From: a bacterium
GTDB taxonomy: Bacteria > Verrucomicrobiota > Verrucomicrobiia > Limisphaerales > UBA11358
Direction: 5' to 3'
DNA length: 5,549 nt
NCBI GenBank assembly: GCA_021781185.1
Contig: JAJXXI010000434.1
Span: 2,884-8,432 of the forward strand
Shown here: piece after piece, positions 1 through 5,549 of the stretch
Layout: every line of letters begins with the position of its first letter
Numbering within the stretch: position 1 is the stretch's first letter
Translations under genes and position numbers: made by a program
The notes under the pieces: generated by a model
The model's database searches: none
What the model saw: the letters and a program-made list of their open reading frames with translations, nothing else
Told to the model about the DNA's origin: nothing

Positions 1-379
1 GAATCAATACCTTGCCGTTGGGATTTTTTAGCATCCATTTACCCGTGGCGGGATTCACCAGCAAGCTGCCGGCGGCGGTCTTAATGCCAACAAAGCCTCC
101 TGGCTGAACCGTGGTCTTCCAAGCCACGATGTCGGAGTTTGCGCCGGGTGCCAGAAAAACGCTCGAAGCGGGAGCGGGAGAGCCCGCGTAGGACACGCTC
201 AGGCGCAACGCGGCCGAGGTCGCCGGGGCCAGTTCGAGTGTGGCGTCCCCGGTTTGGATTGTAATTCCGTGGCTGGTTGCTTTCCAACTGGGACTCTCAG
301 CGGTGGCATTGGCGATGTGCAGGGCCGCCAAAAGTGTGCAGAGGCCGATAATCCGATTCAATTGGGTGTAATTTGTCAT
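1..379 (-). CDS. Secreted protein, N-terminal fragment; possible family 31 glycoside hydrolase (partial)
   Basis: The gene opens with ATG at 379 and stays open for 126 codons until it leaves the window, so only the N-terminus is visible. Residues 1-27 look like a signal peptide: a short start with R9, a hydrophobic stretch at about 10-23, and an ATA cleavage motif before E28. The mature part is beta-rich. It runs through a 'HGITIQTGDATLEL' strand pair at 38-50 and an 'LRLSVSY' strand at 58-64 to 'LLVNPATGKWMLKNPNGKVLI' near 106-126. This succession resembles the N-terminal galactose-mutarotase-like domain that precedes the barrel in GH31 alpha-glucosidases and alpha-xylosidases. The catalytic domain is outside the window, so the enzyme assignment is inference. 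The gene starts 53 bp after the stop of the zinc-ribbon gene on the same strand and may be co-transcribed with it. No Shine-Dalgarno sequence is visible. Another secreted beta-sandwich protein remains possible. Confidence 0.72.
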   Translation of the reverse strand, partial: MTNYTQLNRIIGLCTLLAALHIANATAESPSWKATSHGITIQTGDATLELAPATSAALRLSVSYAGSPAPASSVFLAPGANSDIVAWKTTVQPGGFVGIKTAAGSLLVNPATGKWMLKNPNGKVLI

Positions 380-432
380 AAGTTTGTATTCGATGGTTTC
401 GGCCAGCGTGTTGCCGTAGCAGCTTGTGGCGA

Positions 433-1521
433 TCAAGGCTGCTCTTTCACGGACTTTTCCAAAAACTGGCATTCGGGGCTCCAGAACCACGCGCGAAACA
501 ATAACACGTCGCCATTGAGCCGGGCAGCCAAAATGCCCGTCCAGTCACTGGAGGCATCGCTGATTTCCAGCACCCGGAATGAATCGGGAAACCACTTTCG
601 TGCCCACGGCGACGTTATGGCCGAAGCGCCCTTGCGCAAGGCAACGTAAGGAGCACAGAACGACAGGTAAGCCAGATCGTGATGTTCGGGAATCAGCAGC
701 ACATCCGGACGCTGTTCGGCCACCCGGCGCAGTTGCCACCACTCGTCGGGCCGCCACATGCCGTAGTTTGAATCCACGTAAAACAGCGTGGCACCCCAAT
801 GCGCCCGTGCGTAATCAATCTTTGAGAGCAAAACCCGCTGCATGTTCAGCACCGGCGTCTGCCGCGGCACGCCGTTGTCACCAAACACCAGTTGCTGTGG
901 GCGGATTGTCACGCCGACCCGCAAGCCGGCATTCCGCAGTCGCGCGAAAAACTCATCCACCACCGGCGCCATTTCCGGCGCGAGCCGGTCCACCAAACGC
1001 GGATCGCCGATGAACGTGGTTTTGTGCGGAAACTGTTCGCCTTCGAGGTCCCAAACAATCACGCCCTGTGCGCCTGTTCGCCTCAAAATGGCGAGACTGC
1101 GGTCGGTGTATTTCCACAGCGCTTTTCGGAAGCGTTCCCGTCCGCCCGGACCGGTGACGTCCAGTGACGGATCATTGAACCAGCCGCGCGGATTGGTGGC
1201 CGAGGAATGGTAGTTTGAAGCAAGAAACAAGACGCCGATGGGCCGGCGATCCGGCCAGTGCAGTCTTGCCGGCAACACAAACGGCGCAATGACCAGCCCC
1301 AAAACAACCAGCAAACACAGAACGCCTGCGGCCCATAGCCATTTTCCTTTCCCTTTCCATTTTGGAACTCGCCGGATCACCGGCTGCTCGGGACAAAGGG
1401 CGGTCACCGCAACCGCCGTGGTGTGTTTGCAGTGCGGACATTTGACCTTTATGGCGTGAACCGCCTCGTCACACTGTAGCAGTCGGCCGCAGTGCGAACA
1501 GGTCAGTTTAATTTTTGCCAT
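433..1521 (-). CDS. Zinc-ribbon, single-span membrane protein with a probable glycosidase-like barrel domain, function unknown
   Basis: This 362-residue protein is not one I can name. Residues 8-31 form a zinc ribbon (C8, C11, C28, C31) like the MJ0042-type fingers. A basic stretch (KWKGKGK, 54-60) leads into one membrane helix at about 61-84. By the positive-inside rule the ribbon is cytoplasmic and the rest is outside the inner membrane. The remaining 275 residues alternate hydrophobic strands with helices: GVIVWDLEG (153-161), RVGVTIRP (201-208), ATLFYVDSN (244-252), DVLLIPEHHD (273-282), RVLEISD (316-322) and DVLLFRAWFW (338-347). This suggests a (beta/alpha)-barrel. Acidic residues at strand ends (D158, E160, D250, E279) are placed as in glycoside hydrolases, but no catalytic pair can be assigned. 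The ATG at 1521 is chosen over an in-frame TTG at 1551 because it sits just before the zinc ribbon. No Shine-Dalgarno sequence is visible. The neighbouring possible GH31 gene hints at a carbohydrate link. Confidence 0.88.
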   Translation of the reverse strand: MAKIKLTCSHCGRLLQCDEAVHAIKVKCPHCKHTTAVAVTALCPEQPVIRRVPKWKGKGKWLWAAGVLCLLVVLGLVIAPFVLPARLHWPDRRPIGVLFLASNYHSSATNPRGWFNDPSLDVTGPGGRERFRKALWKYTDRSLAILRRTGAQGVIVWDLEGEQFPHKTTFIGDPRLVDRLAPEMAPVVDEFFARLRNAGLRVGVTIRPQQLVFGDNGVPRQTPVLNMQRVLLSKIDYARAHWGATLFYVDSNYGMWRPDEWWQLRRVAEQRPDVLLIPEHHDLAYLSFCAPYVALRKGASAITSPWARKWFPDSFRVLEISDASSDWTGILAARLNGDVLLFRAWFWSPECQFLEKSVKEQP

Positions 1522-1567
1522 AATCGTGAGCTTGCGACCTGACGGCGGCAACCGCGCCGCTTGTTTT

Positions 1568-1581
1568 CCATGATCTCATGG
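1568..1581. promoter_or_regulatory. Short palindrome upstream of the zinc-ribbon gene, possible operator
   Basis: CCATGA and TCATGG form perfect 6-bp arms around a 2-bp centre. They lie in the 153-bp gap between the epimerase stop and the ATG at 1521, 47 bp upstream of that ATG. The position would suit a dimeric repressor. No convincing -35/-10 pair is visible beside it on the minus strand, so the regulatory role is only a possibility and chance is a real alternative. Confidence 0.2.
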
Positions 1582-1674
1582 ACTGGTCTCGACAAAATTA
1601 ATTGCGCCAGATGTGAGCTTCCCGGCAAATCCCTCCACCGACGCCCGACAGTTTCCGTGTTAGGCGATCGGCTT

Positions 1675-2679
1675 TTATGCCGCCGTCAGCCGGATGATGT
1701 CGCGTAGCGAGGTCAGCGGCTTAAACTTCACACTGCGTTCGAGTTTTTCCACCTGCGGCTTGCGTCGGCGCATGTCGTCAAAGCCCGGCGCGTAGGCCTG
1801 GTCATAGGGAATCAGTTCGATCCGGGAATTGGAGCCGAGTGTTTCCACCACGAGTTTCGCCAGTTCCAGCATGGAAACCTCCTCGGTGCCGCCGACGTTG
1901 AAAATCTCACCCAGAACGCGGGACGACGAGGCTGCGTCGCCCCGGCTGGCACCGAGGGCTTCCCGGCCCTGCTTTTGCAGGCGCACGAGCGCCTCCACCA
2001 CATCGTGGACAAAACAGAAACAGCGGGATTGCGTGCCATCGCCAAACACCTTCAGCGGTTCGCCGCTTTTGGCCGCCGCGATGAAGCGCGGCAGCACCAT
2101 GCCGTAACGGCCGGTCTGGCGGGGCCCGACGGTGTTGAACAGCCGCGCGATGATGACCGGCAAATTTTTTTCGCGCGCGTAGGCCAGCGCCAGAAATTCA
2201 TCCGTCAGCTTCGAGCAGGCGTAGCTCCAGCGTGAATGACCGGGCGGCCCGATGAGCAAATCATCCTCCTCGCTGAATTCCGGCTTGGCGCTCTTGCCGT
2301 AAACTTCCGAGGTCGAGGTCAGCAGCAGCGGCGTGCCATGTTTCGCCGCGGCGCGGAGCAAAATCTGCGTCTCGTTAAAACTGGCTTCGAGCACATGCAG
2401 CGCCGATTGCACCACCAATTCCACGCCGACCGTCGCCGCGAGGTGAAAAATGAATTCCGCCTCGGCCGCAAGTTCCGGCAGTTCGGCGTAGGTGGAAATT
2501 TTTGTCTGGATGAAACGGAAATTCCGGTGCTGCGCCACCGCGCGGAGATTGTCCCGGTTGCCGGTGGAGAGATCGTCAATCACCACCACGCTCCTGCCGT
2601 CCTTCAACAGACGCTCCACCAGATGCCCGCCGATGAAGCCCGCGCCGCCGGTGACCAGAATGTGTTTTCCTTTTTTCAC
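1675..2679 (-). CDS. NAD-dependent epimerase/dehydratase, extended SDR family, acting on a nucleotide sugar
   Basis: This 334-residue cytoplasmic enzyme has the full extended SDR pattern. The Rossmann motif TGGAGFIG is at 10-17, followed by acidic D35/D36 after the second strand, expected to bind the NAD ribose. HLAA is at 79-82, TSTSEVYG at 121-128 and the catalytic YxxxK at Y153/K157. RLFNTVGPRQTGRYGMVLPRF (179-199) and FGDGTQSRCF (212-221) form the sugar-nucleotide part. These match the UDP-sugar 4-epimerase and UDP-glucuronate decarboxylase-like branch; the exact substrate cannot be read. It probably supplies a sugar for surface polysaccharide. The start is GTG at 2679, whose GTGA overlaps the amidase stop by 4 nt, so it is likely made by translational coupling. 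No Shine-Dalgarno sequence is visible. One oddity: between LVRL (231-234) and GEIFNVGG (257-264) there are 22 residues where relatives usually have about 6-8. Confidence 0.93.
   Translation of the reverse strand: MKKGKHILVTGGAGFIGGHLVERLLKDGRSVVVIDDLSTGNRDNLRAVAQHRNFRFIQTKISTYAELPELAAEAEFIFHLAATVGVELVVQSALHVLEASFNETQILLRAAAKHGTPLLLTSTSEVYGKSAKPEFSEEDDLLIGPPGHSRWSYACSKLTDEFLALAYAREKNLPVIIARLFNTVGPRQTGRYGMVLPRFIAAAKSGEPLKVFGDGTQSRCFCFVHDVVEALVRLQKQGREALGASRGDAASSSRVLGEIFNVGGTEEVSMLELAKLVVETLGSNSRIELIPYDQAYAPGFDDMRRRKPQVEKLERSVKFKPLTSLRDIIRLTAA
1919..1970. repeat. Pair of small inverted repeats inside the epimerase gene, possible palindromic insertion
   Basis: Two GC-rich inverted repeats sit side by side. 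The first has arms 1919-1928 and 1935-1944 with one mismatch (1923/1940) and a 6-nt loop; its core is CGACG/CGTCG. The second has perfect 5-bp arms AGGGC (1955-1959) and GCCCT (1966-1970), also with a 6-nt loop. They fall in the stretch that encodes the extra residues of the epimerase (about 237-254), rich in G, A, R and S. A REP-like element captured in frame would explain this, but coding bias in a GC-rich genome can also produce such arms. Confidence 0.35.
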
Positions 2680-3773
2680 TTGAGGGCATTCGCGACCGCC
2701 TCGGCCAGTTCCTGCCGGAACGCCGGGGTTTCAATTCGTCTGGCCTCCGCCGGGTTCGAGAGGAAGCCGGCTTCAATCAGAACCGCCGGACGTTTCTGGC
2801 CCAGCAGCACGCCCATGAAACGCGCCCGGCGGACGCCCCGGTCTTCCTCGCCGCTGCACCGGATCAACTCCGCCTGCAAGCGCACGGCGAGCTGCAAGTT
2901 CTCTGCATCGTAGGCGTTGTCGGGAAAGCGATCCGTCCACACATCGCTGTAGCCGCGGGTCAGCGTGGAGGGCATCCCGGTGGGCGTGAGGCAGTAGATT
3001 TCCAGGCCGTTCTGCTTTTTATCCGGCGCGGCGGAATTGAAGTGCAGGCTGATGAAAACATCCGCGTGATGCGCCTCGGCAAACACAACGCGGTTGGACA
3101 GGCTGACCGCCGAATCGTTGGTGCGAGTCAGAAAAACCGTCCAGCCGTTCGTGGCCAGCAGCGAGCGGATGCGCAACGCCCAGTCGAGCGTAAACTCCTT
3201 CTCACACCGTCCGTCCAACACGCTGTGCGTTCCGGAATTGCTGCCGCCGTGGCCGGGATCAAGCACCAGTATCCGGTTGCCGTGAAACGTCAGCGGCGCA
3301 CCGAGCAACAACGGTTCCAGGTTTTTTTTCAGGTCGAGGGCATGCACGAAAACCTGGTTGTCAATGATCTCCGGTGGAAAGCCCAGAAGAATTTCGAGCC
3401 CGCGCCAGGTGGCCTCGCGACTGCCGATTTCCAGAACCATCGTCCCCTGCGGCGACGTGATGGCATAGCTGGTCACCGGCAGATTTCCCACGCGTTTCGG
3501 CGCGGGCAGCCGGTGTTCCGCCGTCCATTCGTTCAATGAAGTCCAAGTCAGGACGGGGACGGGACGGGAAACTTTCGGCGGCACAGGGGTAAAAGCCGGA
3601 GCGGGAACAGGAGCGGGACGGGCGGATGGCAGACAGGGATTTCCCGCCGATGACGGCACGGCATTGGTCTGCTCCCAGACCGTCGGCAACGGCTGGTTGT
3701 TCCTGGGCGCGGTGGTGCAGCCGGCCAATAAAATCAACACACCACAAAAAGCGATTCCTGCAAATTTGAACAC
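2676..3773 (-). CDS. N-acetylmuramoyl-L-alanine amidase (Amidase_3), lipoprotein
   Basis: This 365-residue enzyme should cut the amide bond between N-acetylmuramic acid and L-alanine in peptidoglycan. Residues 1-19 are a lipoprotein signal with lipobox LAGC (C19), so it is probably membrane-anchored in the envelope. A Pro/Ala-rich linker (about 49-74) follows, then a copper-amine-oxidase-like domain at about 76-158 (ending 'VFVHALDLKKNLEPLL'), a probable wall-binding or regulatory module. The catalytic Amidase_3 domain covers about 167-365. Its zinc ligands are visible: H175 in LDPGHGG, E191 in CEKE and H244 in SLHFN, with the catalytic glutamate E334 in LIEAGFLSNP. All key residues are intact. 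The GTG at 3773 is the only reasonable start: it opens the signal peptide directly, and an in-frame TGA lies ten codons upstream of it. It is the first gene of a two-gene unit, overlapping the epimerase by 4 nt, and is divergent from ubiX. Confidence 0.95.
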   Translation of the reverse strand: MFKFAGIAFCGVLILLAGCTTAPRNNQPLPTVWEQTNAVPSSAGNPCLPSARPAPVPAPAFTPVPPKVSRPVPVLTWTSLNEWTAEHRLPAPKRVGNLPVTSYAITSPQGTMVLEIGSREATWRGLEILLGFPPEIIDNQVFVHALDLKKNLEPLLLGAPLTFHGNRILVLDPGHGGSNSGTHSVLDGRCEKEFTLDWALRIRSLLATNGWTVFLTRTNDSAVSLSNRVVFAEAHHADVFISLHFNSAAPDKKQNGLEIYCLTPTGMPSTLTRGYSDVWTDRFPDNAYDAENLQLAVRLQAELIRCSGEEDRGVRRARFMGVLLGQKRPAVLIEAGFLSNPAEARRIETPAFRQELAEAVANALK

Positions 3774-3924
3774 GTGCCAATTTTGCGGAACAGAATTGCG
3801 GACTCAAGTGGATTCGATCAAAAGGCGATCATTCTTGCGCCTGCCCGGCTCAACACCCGGGAACCACAATCCGCCGCCGGGCCGAAAACCGGATTCGCGG
3901 AGGAATTTTCCGACTGCGCGCCGC

Positions 3925-3953
3925 TTGTTTGGCAATGGCGGTTCGGCCATAAT
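3925..3953 (+). promoter_or_regulatory. Putative sigma-70-type promoter for ubiX-ubiA
   Basis: TTGTTT (3925-3930) and CATAAT (3948-3953) are separated by 17 bp. They match the -35 and -10 consensus at 3 of 6 and 5 of 6 positions. Transcription would begin near 3960, only a few bases before the TTG at 3963, giving an almost leaderless message. The rest of the 189-bp divergent region (3774-3962) holds no gene. The corresponding promoter for the amidase on the other strand was looked for and not found with any confidence. Confidence 0.35.
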
Positions 3954-3962
3954 CCGCCCAGC

Positions 3963-4520
3963 TTGAAAATTCTTGTCGCCATCACCGGGGCCAGCGGCGC
4001 GCTCTACGCGCAGCGGCTGCTCGACAACTTGAATCCGCGCGAACACGAAATCCACGTGGTCATGAGCCATTACGCGCAGCAGGTGGTGGCCGAGGAACTG
4101 CCGGATGGACTGAAGTTGCCCGAAGGCATCCAGCCGCACGGCTTGAAAAGCATGAACGCGCCCTTCGCCAGCGGCTCGAACCCGCCGGATGTCATGGTCA
4201 TCATTCCCTGCACCATGGGCACGATGGGCCGCATCGCGCACGGTTACAGCAGTGACGTTTTGCTCCGCGCCGCCGATGTGGTGCTTAAGGAAAGGAAAAA
4301 GCTGATTCTTGTCCCGCGCGAAACGCCGTTGAGCTTGATTCACGTCAAAAACATGGAATTGCTGCTGCTTGCGGGCGCGACGCTGATCCCCGCCAATCCC
4401 AGCTTTTATTCCGGCGCCAAAACCATCGTTGAACTGGCCGACACCGTTGTCGCCCGCGTGCTCGACCACATCGGCCTGCCGAACCAGCTCGCGCCCCGCT
4501 GGAGCGAGGAGAAGGAATGA
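3963..4520 (+). CDS. ubiX: Flavin prenyltransferase UbiX
   Basis: UbiX attaches a dimethylallyl group to reduced FMN, making the prenylated flavin that UbiD-type decarboxylases need. Starting from TTG at 3963 the protein has 185 residues, the usual size. It begins directly with the first strand, MKILVAITGASGALYA, with the FMN-binding GASG at 9-12. Other family marks are IPCTMGTMGRIAHG (81-94), RAADVVLKERKKLILVPRETPLS (102-124) and the C-terminal GATLIPANPSFYS (138-150), where relatives have PAFY. The frame is open back to a GTG at 3774. The 63 extra residues this would add resemble nothing in the family and would cover the promoter region, so the TTG start is preferred. It overlaps the next gene by 4 nt (ATGA). 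No ubiD-like partner is in the window. In a menaquinone maker it probably serves the decarboxylation step of the futalosine pathway. Confidence 0.94.
   Translation: MKILVAITGASGALYAQRLLDNLNPREHEIHVVMSHYAQQVVAEELPDGLKLPEGIQPHGLKSMNAPFASGSNPPDVMVIIPCTMGTMGRIAHGYSSDVLLRAADVVLKERKKLILVPRETPLSLIHVKNMELLLLAGATLIPANPSFYSGAKTIVELADTVVARVLDHIGLPNQLAPRWSEEKE
4507..4511 (+). promoter_or_regulatory. Ribosome binding site of the UbiA-type gene
   Basis: AGGAG lies 5 nt before the ATG at 4517, inside the last codons of ubiX. It is the only clear Shine-Dalgarno sequence among the six genes. It confirms the ATG that overlaps the ubiX TGA and suggests coupled translation of the two proteins. Confidence 0.7.
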
Positions 4521-5413
4521 TTTCGACCATTCAAAAATGGGGTTCGTTTGTCCGTTTCTCCCACACCGTTTTCGCGCTGCCGTTTGCGCTGGCAGCCATG
4601 CTCGTGGCCGCGCGGGATAATCGCGGCTGGCCGGGCTGGCGCGTCTTCGGGCTGATTCTGGCGGCGATGGTCTGCGCGCGCACCTGCGCCATGGCGTTCA
4701 ACCGCATCGTGGACCGCAAGTTTGACGCGCTGAATCCGCGCACCAAAAACCGGCATCTGCCCGCCGGACAAATTTCGCTGGCCAGCGCCATTTCGCTGTG
4801 CGTGCTTTCGGCGGCTGGCTTTATCGCAGCCAGTTGGTTCCTTAACCGCCCCTGCTTTTACTTGTCGCCCGTGGCGCTGGTGGCGGTTTGTTTTTATTCG
4901 CTCACCAAACGGTTCACCGATTACACGCATGTGTTTCTCGGCATCGCGCTGGCGCTGGCGCCGGTCGGTGCCTGGCTGGCGGTGCGGGGAACAGAAATTA
5001 CCGGCGGCGAAATCCTTCAAGTCAGCGTGCTGTCCGCCGCCGTCATTCTCTGGCTCGTCGGCTTCGACATCATCTATGCGCTGCAGGACTACGAGTTCGA
5101 CAAGGCGCACGGACTGCGTTCGCTGGTGGTGGCGTGGGGACCGCAAAACGCGCTGGCCGCCGCTTTTCTCGCGCACATGATCATGTGCGGACTGCTGATG
5201 CTGTTTGGCCTGCTCTGTCATTTTGGCATCGCGTATTTCATCGGCTGGTTTTTGATCGTCGGCTGCCTGGTGATGGAACATTGGATCGCGCGGCGGCGCA
5301 GCTTGAACTGGATCAACCTCGCCTTCTTCCGGCTGAACGCACTGGTGGGCGTGATCTTCCTCGTGGTCGTGGCGGCGGAAGTGATTTTCCAGGGCGGATT
5401 CAAGCTGCGGTGA
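4517..5413 (+). CDS. UbiA-family polyprenyltransferase (4-hydroxybenzoate or MqnP-like)
   Basis: This 298-residue integral membrane enzyme should transfer a polyprenyl chain from its diphosphate to an aromatic quinone precursor. Both aspartate-rich motifs that hold the Mg-diphosphate are present: NRIVDRKFD (N62, D66, D70) followed by NPRT, and DIIYALQDYEFD (D184, D191, D195). YSLTKRFT (127-134) is also typical. About eight or nine hydrophobic helices span the chain, from about 17-31 through 275-291, as expected for the fold. Length and start are normal. It overlaps ubiX by 4 nt, and the pairing of a UbiX with this prenyltransferase is the arrangement seen for quinone synthesis. The sequence fits the 'UbiA-like, putative 4-hydroxybenzoate' group found outside Proteobacteria, which includes MqnP of the futalosine menaquinone route. 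I infer that role from presumed taxonomy. A true 4-hydroxybenzoate substrate cannot be excluded, so no symbol is given. Confidence 0.93.
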   Translation: MISTIQKWGSFVRFSHTVFALPFALAAMLVAARDNRGWPGWRVFGLILAAMVCARTCAMAFNRIVDRKFDALNPRTKNRHLPAGQISLASAISLCVLSAAGFIAASWFLNRPCFYLSPVALVAVCFYSLTKRFTDYTHVFLGIALALAPVGAWLAVRGTEITGGEILQVSVLSAAVILWLVGFDIIYALQDYEFDKAHGLRSLVVAWGPQNALAAAFLAHMIMCGLLMLFGLLCHFGIAYFIGWFLIVGCLVMEHWIARRRSLNWINLAFFRLNALVGVIFLVVVAAEVIFQGGFKLR

Positions 5414-5423
5414 TCAGTAGAAA

Positions 5424-5515
5424 GAAACATTCAACGCTCGACATCAACAATGAACGCCCAATGACAGCCATCGCACGGAGCCGTTGGAAGTTAGGCGTTA
5501 AATGTTCGATGTTTC
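5424..5515. repeat. Inverted pair of degenerate heptad arrays forming an imperfect hairpin
   Basis: The left arm (about 5424-5467) reads as successive near-heptads of the type AACATTC, AACGCTC, GACATC, AACAATG, AACGCCC, AATGACA. The right arm (about 5484-5515), read on the other strand, gives AACATTT, AACGCCT, AACTTCC. The arms pair best at 5446-5458 with 5494-5506 (11 of 13, core AACGCC/GGCGTT), extended by ACATC at 5441-5445 with GATGT at 5508-5512 across a one-base bulge. The loop is 35 nt. There is no T-run after it. It lies just downstream of the UbiA-type gene and may protect or end that message, or be a dispersed intergenic repeat. Confidence 0.55.
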
Positions 5516-5549
5516 CCGATTATCCAGATTTATCCGGTAACACTTTCCC

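Noticed and set aside
1522..1551. Upstream TTG start for the zinc-ribbon protein
   Set aside because: It adds ten residues with no supporting motif or ribosome binding site. The ATG at 1521 begins directly at the zinc ribbon.
1545..1567. GCGGC/GCCGC hairpin followed by TTGTTTT, like a plus-strand terminator
   Set aside because: No plus-strand gene ends upstream of it. In the minus direction, where the genes run, it lacks a T-run. The 5-bp stem is also easily met by chance here.
2236..2913. 225-residue open frame on the plus strand
   Set aside because: It is antisense to the epimerase and amidase, both with intact motifs, and it has no recognisable domain.
3545..3630. GGGAC/GGAGCGGGA short direct repeats
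   Set aside because: They are explained by the Pro/Ala/Val-rich linker codons of the amidase on the minus strand.
3774..3962. N-terminal extension of UbiX from the GTG at 3774
   Set aside because: The added 63 residues have no family counterpart and no clear signal peptide. They would fill the whole divergent promoter region, and UbiX proteins normally begin at the strand before GASG.
4406..5281. 291-residue open frame on the minus strand
   Set aside because: It lies opposite the intact UbiA-type gene and the end of ubiX. Its translation is rich in H, Q, R and D with no domain or hydrophobic core, as expected of an antisense shadow in GC-rich DNA.
5441..5512. Intrinsic terminator for ubiX-ubiA
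   Set aside because: The pairing is interrupted, the loop is 35 nt and no T-run follows, so it is recorded as a repeat with possible hairpin rather than a terminator.

Overview
The window reads as ordinary chromosomal DNA from a GC-rich, Gram-negative-type bacterium. Three things point to the Verrucomicrobiota, perhaps the Pedosphaera/Limisphaera side: the lipoprotein amidase with a copper-amine-oxidase-like N-terminal domain, a UbiX-UbiA pair of the kind found in menaquinone makers, and AAC-type heptad repeats. This assignment is inference from gene style and has not been tested by any search. Six genes are supported. Five of the six lack a visible Shine-Dalgarno sequence, and three start with GTG or TTG.

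Minus strand (3773 down to 1): a lipoprotein N-acetylmuramoyl-L-alanine amidase (3773-2676) overlaps by 4 nt a SDR-type nucleotide-sugar epimerase/dehydratase (2679-1675), so the two are probably co-translated and both act in envelope biogenesis. A 153-bp gap with a small palindrome follows. Next come an uncharacterised membrane-anchored protein with an N-terminal zinc ribbon and a probable barrel domain (1521-433), and, 53 bp further on, the first 126 codons of a secreted protein whose start resembles the N-terminal domain of family 31 glycoside hydrolases (379 to beyond the window edge).

Plus strand (3963 to 5413): the flavin prenyltransferase ubiX and a UbiA-type polyprenyltransferase overlap by 4 nt (ATGA). 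Together they suggest late-stage quinone biosynthesis. In a non-proteobacterial host this would be menaquinone by the futalosine route (MqnP-like) rather than ubiquinone. The two transcription units diverge from a 189-bp region (3774-3962) with a plausible ubiX promoter.

The last 136 bp hold no gene. They contain an inverted pair of degenerate heptad arrays that could fold into an imperfect hairpin. The other structural oddity is a short GC-rich insertion with two adjacent small inverted repeats, in frame within the epimerase gene. No defence, mobile or RNA system was recognised, and nothing here amounts to a clearly new system.
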